A stretch of 36,270 bases of DNA from an uncultured Peptoniphilus sp. Its GTDB lineage: Bacteria > Bacillota > Clostridia > Tissierellales > Peptoniphilaceae. Positions 33,428 to 36,270 of the stretch are shown piece after piece. The translations under genes and the position numbers were made by a program. Positions within the stretch are counted from its first letter, which is position 1. Every line of letters begins with the position of its first letter. The DNA is taken from NCBI GenBank assembly GCA_946999425.1, contig CAMQDG010000006.1, positions 1-36,270 on the forward strand, read 5' to 3'. Under the pieces are notes generated by a model, which saw nothing but the letters and a program-made list of their open reading frames with translations, made no database searches and had not been told where the DNA came from.

Positions 33428-33578
33428 AAAAGCTCCGAAGATTAAATCTCCAAAGCTTTTCATTTTGTCTATGCTATTACATTTTTAAATTTATCACATT
33501 ATATAAAGATCCATATTTTCTCAAATATTTTATTTTTTCAAACATTTTAATTAAATTTTTAATAATCCAGATTTTTTA
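33428..33578 (-). ncRNA. Possible small RNA (orphan promoter and terminator)
   Basis: On the minus strand ATGACA (33608-33613), a 17-base spacer and TATAAA (33585-33590) make a passable promoter. About 120 bases on, an imperfect hairpin AAAAGCT...GAT-TTA-ATC...AGCTTTT (33428-33461) ends in T6. No gene fits between: only a 22-codon frame (33477-33545, MFEKIKYLRKYG...) without a ribosome site. The rest of 33081-33660 shows only AT-rich sequence and the unplaced promoter of the surface operon. Confidence 0.3.
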
Positions 33579-33659
33579 ATTCATTTTATAAACAAAAAAT
33601 TTGCATTTGTCATAGTATTTTCTTTATTTTTAGCTAGTATATAATTTATGAATGTTTTA

Positions 33660-33680
33660 TTTATTTGCAATTCATCATAA
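33660..33680. repeat. 21-bp direct repeat, right copy
   Basis: Identical to 25884-25904. It abuts the 238-bp duplicated block, which begins at 33679. Confidence 0.8.
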
Positions 33681-33681
33681 T

Positions 33682-33708
33682 AAAAAAAGACGATTCTTTT
33701 TGTACTGG
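33682..33708 (-). terminator. Terminator of the DUF1858 gene
   Basis: Minus strand AAAAAGA-ATCG-TCTTTTTTT hairpin with T tail; also present in the duplicated copy at 25615-25641. Confidence 0.55.
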
Positions 33709-33749
33709 TGTAAAAACCAATATATAAGACCGCCTTTTTGTTTTTTTAT

Positions 33750-33947
33750 TTATTTTTTTATTGCACTGTTAAGGGCAGATACAAGTACATTTACATCCAT
33801 TCCGTGTACTAAGCTTGCTTCTTCAAGGGATTCCATTTGGCTTGAAGGACACATTACACAACCTAATCCAAAGCTCATAAGTGTTGTTATTGCTTCTGGG
33901 TTTTGTTGAATTATTTCTCCAATCAGAGTGTCTTTTGTGATTTCCAT
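33750..33947 (-). CDS. DUF1858 domain protein
   Basis: 65 residues: a start resembling ITKDTLIGEIIQQNPEAITT, then LMSFGLGCVMCPSSQMESLE with a CxxC and the family's LEEAxxVHGMDV ending. DUF1858 occurs alone or attached to hybrid-cluster-like and other redox proteins and may bind a metal or ligand through the two cysteines; the function is unknown. RBS AAGGAGGTG precedes the ATG. It has its own promoter (33979-34007) and is divergent from fda. A perfect but 5'-truncated copy lies at 25612-25849. Confidence 0.9.
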   Translation of the reverse strand: MEITKDTLIGEIIQQNPEAITTLMSFGLGCVMCPSSQMESLEEASLVHGMDVNVLVSALNSAIKK

Positions 33948-33978
33948 AGAGCACCTCCTTATTTATTTTGCTCTTTGT

Positions 33979-34007
33979 ATATTATCACGTAAATTATTTT
34001 TTGTAAA
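33979..34007 (-). promoter_or_regulatory. Promoter of the DUF1858 gene
   Basis: TTTACA (34002-34007), exact 17-base spacer, TAATAT (33979-33984) with an upstream TGA (extended -10). Confidence 0.7.
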
Positions 34008-34062
34008 TTATTTTGATTTTCTTTTCCATTTAAAAAGACTTTTACTTAGCTTTTATAAAATA

Positions 34063-34071
34063 TGATATACT
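34063..34071 (+). promoter_or_regulatory. Extended -10 promoter of fda
   Basis: TGATATACT (34063-34071), 20 bases before the ATG; AGGGGG is the ribosome site. Confidence 0.55.
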
Positions 34072-34090
34072 ATTTTAAAAGGGGGAAAAT

Positions 34091-34981
34091 ATGAACCAAA
34101 AACAATTTGAAAGAATGAAAAATGCCGACGGTTTTATTGCCGCTCTTGATCAAAGCGGCGGTTCTACTCCTAAGGCTCTTAGATTATATGGTGTTAATGA
34201 AGACAGATACTCTAATGATGAAGAGATGTTTAATCTTGTCCACGAAATGAGAAAGAGAATAATTAAAAGTCCTGCTTTTAATTCTCAAAAAATTTTGGCT
34301 GCTATTCTTTTTAAGATTACTATGAACTCAAAAATTGACGGTAAATATACTGCCGATTATCTTTGGGATGAAAAGGGCATAGTTCCTATTTTAAAAGTTG
34401 ATGAGGGCTTGGCTGAGCTTAAGGATGGCGTTCAACTTATGAAGGAAATGAAAAGCTTAGATGAGCTTCTAACTAATGCCAAGGAAAGAAATATTTTCGG
34501 AACTAAAATGCGTTCTGTTATTAAAGAATATAATGAGTCTGGTATTAAAGCCGTTGTTGAGCAACAATTTGCCTACGCTAAAAAGATTATTGCCAAGGGT
34601 TTTGTTCCTATTATTGAGCCTGAGGTTGATATAAATTCTTCTGATAAAGAAAAAATTGAGGAATTTTTACACAAAGAGCTTAAAAAACATATGGAAAAAC
34701 TTGATAAGGGTTCTTTTGTTATTTTTAAACTTACTCTACCCTGTCGTGAAAATACTTATCTTGATCTTTATGATTTTGAAAATACTCTTAGAATTGTTGC
34801 TCTTTCTGGTGGCTATTCAAGAGAGATGTCTAATGAACTTTTGAGAAAAAATAAGAGGATGATTGCTTCTTTTTCAAGAGCTCTTTCTGAAGGTTTGAAG
34901 GAAAGTTTGTCTGATGAAGAGTTTAATTCTCTTATTGGAAATAGCATTGATGCCATTTTTGATGCTTCTGTAAATAAATAA
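34091..34981 (+). CDS. fda: Class I fructose-bisphosphate aldolase
   Basis: 296 residues, the Staphylococcus-type class I aldolase. It cleaves fructose 1,6-bisphosphate to dihydroxyacetone phosphate and glyceraldehyde 3-phosphate through a lysine Schiff base. Signature: MKNADGFIAALDQSGGSTPK at the N-terminus, KILAAILFKITMNSKIDGK, GIVPILKVDEGL, VPIIEPEVDI, and VIFKLTLP with the probable Schiff-base lysine near residue 215, then VALSGGYSREMSNELL. Full length. It supplies the step following pfkA, although the two genes are far apart here. Single-gene unit. Confidence 0.95.
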   Translation: MNQKQFERMKNADGFIAALDQSGGSTPKALRLYGVNEDRYSNDEEMFNLVHEMRKRIIKSPAFNSQKILAAILFKITMNSKIDGKYTADYLWDEKGIVPILKVDEGLAELKDGVQLMKEMKSLDELLTNAKERNIFGTKMRSVIKEYNESGIKAVVEQQFAYAKKIIAKGFVPIIEPEVDINSSDKEKIEEFLHKELKKHMEKLDKGSFVIFKLTLPCRENTYLDLYDFENTLRIVALSGGYSREMSNELLRKNKRMIASFSRALSEGLKESLSDEEFNSLIGNSIDAIFDASVNK

Positions 34982-34987
34982 GACAAT

Positions 34988-35022
34988 AAAAAAATCCACC
35001 TTAAAACAGGTGGATTCTTTTT
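34988..35022. terminator. Terminator of fda, bidirectional
   Basis: AATCCACCT (34993-35001) / AGGTGGATT (35008-35016), T-rich on both sides. Confidence 0.9.
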
Positions 35023-35045
35023 TACGAACAAAGGGTATTTGAAAT

Positions 35046-35603
35046 CTATTGATATGATTCGGCATATTTTTCAATTATTTCGCTTGTTTTAAAGCCCTCT
35101 TCATACATTTTTTGAAAACAATATTTACACTTGCGATACTCTTTGAAAAGCTCATTACATTTAAATTCGTCTCCATAAACTTTCCAAAGGTCGCACTTTT
35201 TATAGCATTTACCTTTATTTTCTATAAAACCTATAACATCTATGAGAGGATATCCTAAAAAGACTCCTATTTCATGAGGAAATTCGTCCTTTTCTTTAAG
35301 GCGCAGAGTTAAGCATTTTATCATGTCTTCGGTTTTTGGGCTTATGTAGCCGTAATTATGTAAAAAGTCTTTGATTTGCTCTTGGGATAAAATATTTTTT
35401 AAAAGATTTTCACGATAAACATATATTAAATATGCATCATTAGTTTCTTTTATTATGCGGACTTCTATTTTAAACCTTTTTAAGAGCAAAGCCCATTTTT
35501 TTATTTCAAAGTTTGTAACACAAGTTTTTTTCAGGTTGAAAATATTTCCAACTTTTTTGCCTGCCAAGGTTGGCGCGCAACAAGTTATTAAAAATTCTTC
35601 CAT
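35046..35603 (-). CDS. DUF3793 family protein
   Basis: 185 residues from the ATG at 35603 (MEEFLITCCAPTLAGKKVGN), chosen because GAGGTAAAAAAT precedes it; the longer in-frame start at 35639 has no ribosome site. Family signature: HEIGVFLGYPLIDVIGFIEN, then WKVYGD and a C-terminal Cys-rich end (CYKKCDLW, FKCNELF, CKYCFQKMYEEG). DUF3793 genes in clostridia are often near flavodoxin or iron-regulated genes, so a metal-stress link is suspected, not shown. Convergent with fda. Confidence 0.88.
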   Translation of the reverse strand: MEEFLITCCAPTLAGKKVGNIFNLKKTCVTNFEIKKWALLLKRFKIEVRIIKETNDAYLIYVYRENLLKNILSQEQIKDFLHNYGYISPKTEDMIKCLTLRLKEKDEFPHEIGVFLGYPLIDVIGFIENKGKCYKKCDLWKVYGDEFKCNELFKEYRKCKYCFQKMYEEGFKTSEIIEKYAESYQ

Positions 35604-35727
35604 ATTTTTTACCTCTTTGATATTGTTTATCATATACATGATACGAAAAAAGTTTTTTCAGGTCAATAGATATTTATATTAAAAATTTTTTTGGTAATTT
35701 TTTATTTTTATTTATCTCTTTTTATTA

Positions 35728-35860
35728 TTTTTTATTTTATTTCAAATTATTCGCCTACGGCGACCGGACCAATTGCAAAGATTTATTCTTTTGAAATCTT
35801 TTCGCACAAACAAACCCCACATTCCTGCGTGGGATTTTGTGGTCTCTGTGGACCAGTTTA
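35728..35860. repeat. Dispersed intergenic repeat, copy B
   Basis: Shorter relative of copy A (25353-25546), same block order, with the CGCC-TAC-GGCG dyad and the CCCAC/GTGGG hairpin; it lacks both GGACC hairpin insertions. The gap 35640-35938 holds this and a terminator; no gene seen. Confidence 0.65.
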
Positions 35861-35898
35861 AATTCCTAAATTCTGTTGCAAGTATTTGTTATAAAATA

Positions 35899-35936
35899 AA
35901 AAACCTTAACTTTTTTTGTTAAGGTTTTTCTATTAT
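35899..35936 (-). terminator. Terminator of the partial M20 gene
   Basis: AAAAACCTTAAC / GTTAAGGTTTTT around a T-rich loop, with T6 on the minus-strand side. Confidence 0.88.
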
Positions 35937-35938
35937 TT

Positions 35939-36270
35939 TTATTTTGATTTTTCTTTATTTAAATATCTGTAGGCTATTTCTCCTAAAACTCCTGCTCCTA
36001 TATAAAGAGTGTCTTCTTCTATGTCAAATTTTGAACTGTGGTGAGGATATTTTTTGCCGTCTTCTGCTGGTCTTAAGTTGTTTAGGGCTAAGAATGTTCC
36101 TTTCGCTTTTTTTAAGTAAAAGGCAAAGTCTTCTCCTCCCATGGTGGGCTTTTCTATTTCTATGACTTTTTCTGGTCCTAATAAATCTATTGCTGTTTCT
36201 TTTGCAAATTCTGTAAATTCTTCATCGTTTATTACTGCTGGATAATATCTTTTATAGTCTAAGTGTCCTT
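35939..36270 (-). CDS. M20 family amidohydrolase, C-terminal part
   Basis: The frame is open from the window edge to the stop at 35939; only about 110 residues are visible. HLDYKRYYPAVINDEEFTEF and IEKPTMGGEDFAFYLKKAKG are typical of the end of N-acyl-amino-acid amidohydrolases (AbgB/hippurate-hydrolase type); GGEDFAFY carries the conserved glutamate/aspartate. The catalytic HxD region is outside the window, so the substrate cannot be assigned. It lies downstream of whatever precedes 36270 and is followed by its own terminator. Confidence 0.9.
   Translation of the reverse strand, partial: GHLDYKRYYPAVINDEEFTEFAKETAIDLLGPEKVIEIEKPTMGGEDFAFYLKKAKGTFLALNNLRPAEDGKKYPHHSSKFDIEEDTLYIGAGVLGEIAYRYLNKEKSK

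Noticed and set aside
33477..33545. 22-codon peptide gene on the minus strand
   Set aside because: No ribosome binding site and no recognisable sequence; kept only as part of the possible small RNA.

Overview
This window is AT-rich, uses compact bacterial operons with strong AGGAGG-type ribosome binding sites, and carries clostridial-type RNA regulators. The gene set (whiA-HPr-dnaE-pfkA block, S-layer-homology surface proteins, BrnQ under a T-box, class I aldolase of the Staphylococcus type, DUF3793, DUF1858, M20 peptidases, CoA-disulfide reductase) fits an anaerobic Gram-positive coccus-like Firmicute. I would guess the Tissierellia/Peptoniphilaceae neighbourhood (Peptoniphilus, Parvimonas, Anaerococcus relatives). 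That placement comes from gene content only.

Layout. 1-5596 (minus) is a housekeeping operon: whiA, HPr, dnaE, pfkA (pfkA runs off the left edge). 5846-7881 (plus) holds a secreted two-repeat stalk protein and a thioredoxin-reductase-like flavoprotein without the CxxC pair. 7919-10562 (minus) pairs a PepT-like peptidase with an unknown 510-residue protein. 10638-15118 (minus) is a redox-flavoured stretch: CoA-disulfide reductase with a rhodanese domain behind a striking palindromic operator, a decayed DUF1538 gene, a YoaK-like membrane protein, an ArsC/Spx-like thiol protein and a flavin reductase fused to DUF4298. 15238-16779 (plus) is a COG2509 flavoprotein. 16809-21461 (minus) is a transport region: ClC exchanger plus cupin, BrnQ behind an isoleucine-type T-box, and a cation/proton antiporter behind a fluoride riboswitch.

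21512-25173 contains poorly known or partly decayed genes, including a 5'-truncated S-layer-homology gene. 25884-33680 is the most unusual segment: a two-gene operon for an InlB-repeat/SLH surface protein and an SLH-anchored subtilisin-like protease, bounded by a 21-bp direct repeat. On its left lies a perfect 238-bp copy of the end of the DUF1858 gene, whose intact version sits on its right. This looks like a rearranged or acquired cell-surface cassette. 33750-36270 returns to metabolism: DUF1858, fructose-bisphosphate aldolase, DUF3793 and a partial M20 amidohydrolase.

How it works together: glycolysis (pfkA, fda) and HPr form one theme, and amino-acid/peptide use (BrnQ under isoleucine control, two M20 peptidases, the surface subtilase) another. 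Thiol/flavin redox homeostasis and ion/fluoride defence complete the picture. I see no tRNA, rRNA, CRISPR array, transposase or phage gene. The best candidates for something new are the surface-protein cassette, the flavin reductase-DUF4298 fusion, the fluoride-controlled antiporter, the palindrome-in-promoter of the CoA-disulfide reductase, and a possible small RNA at about 33428-33578.
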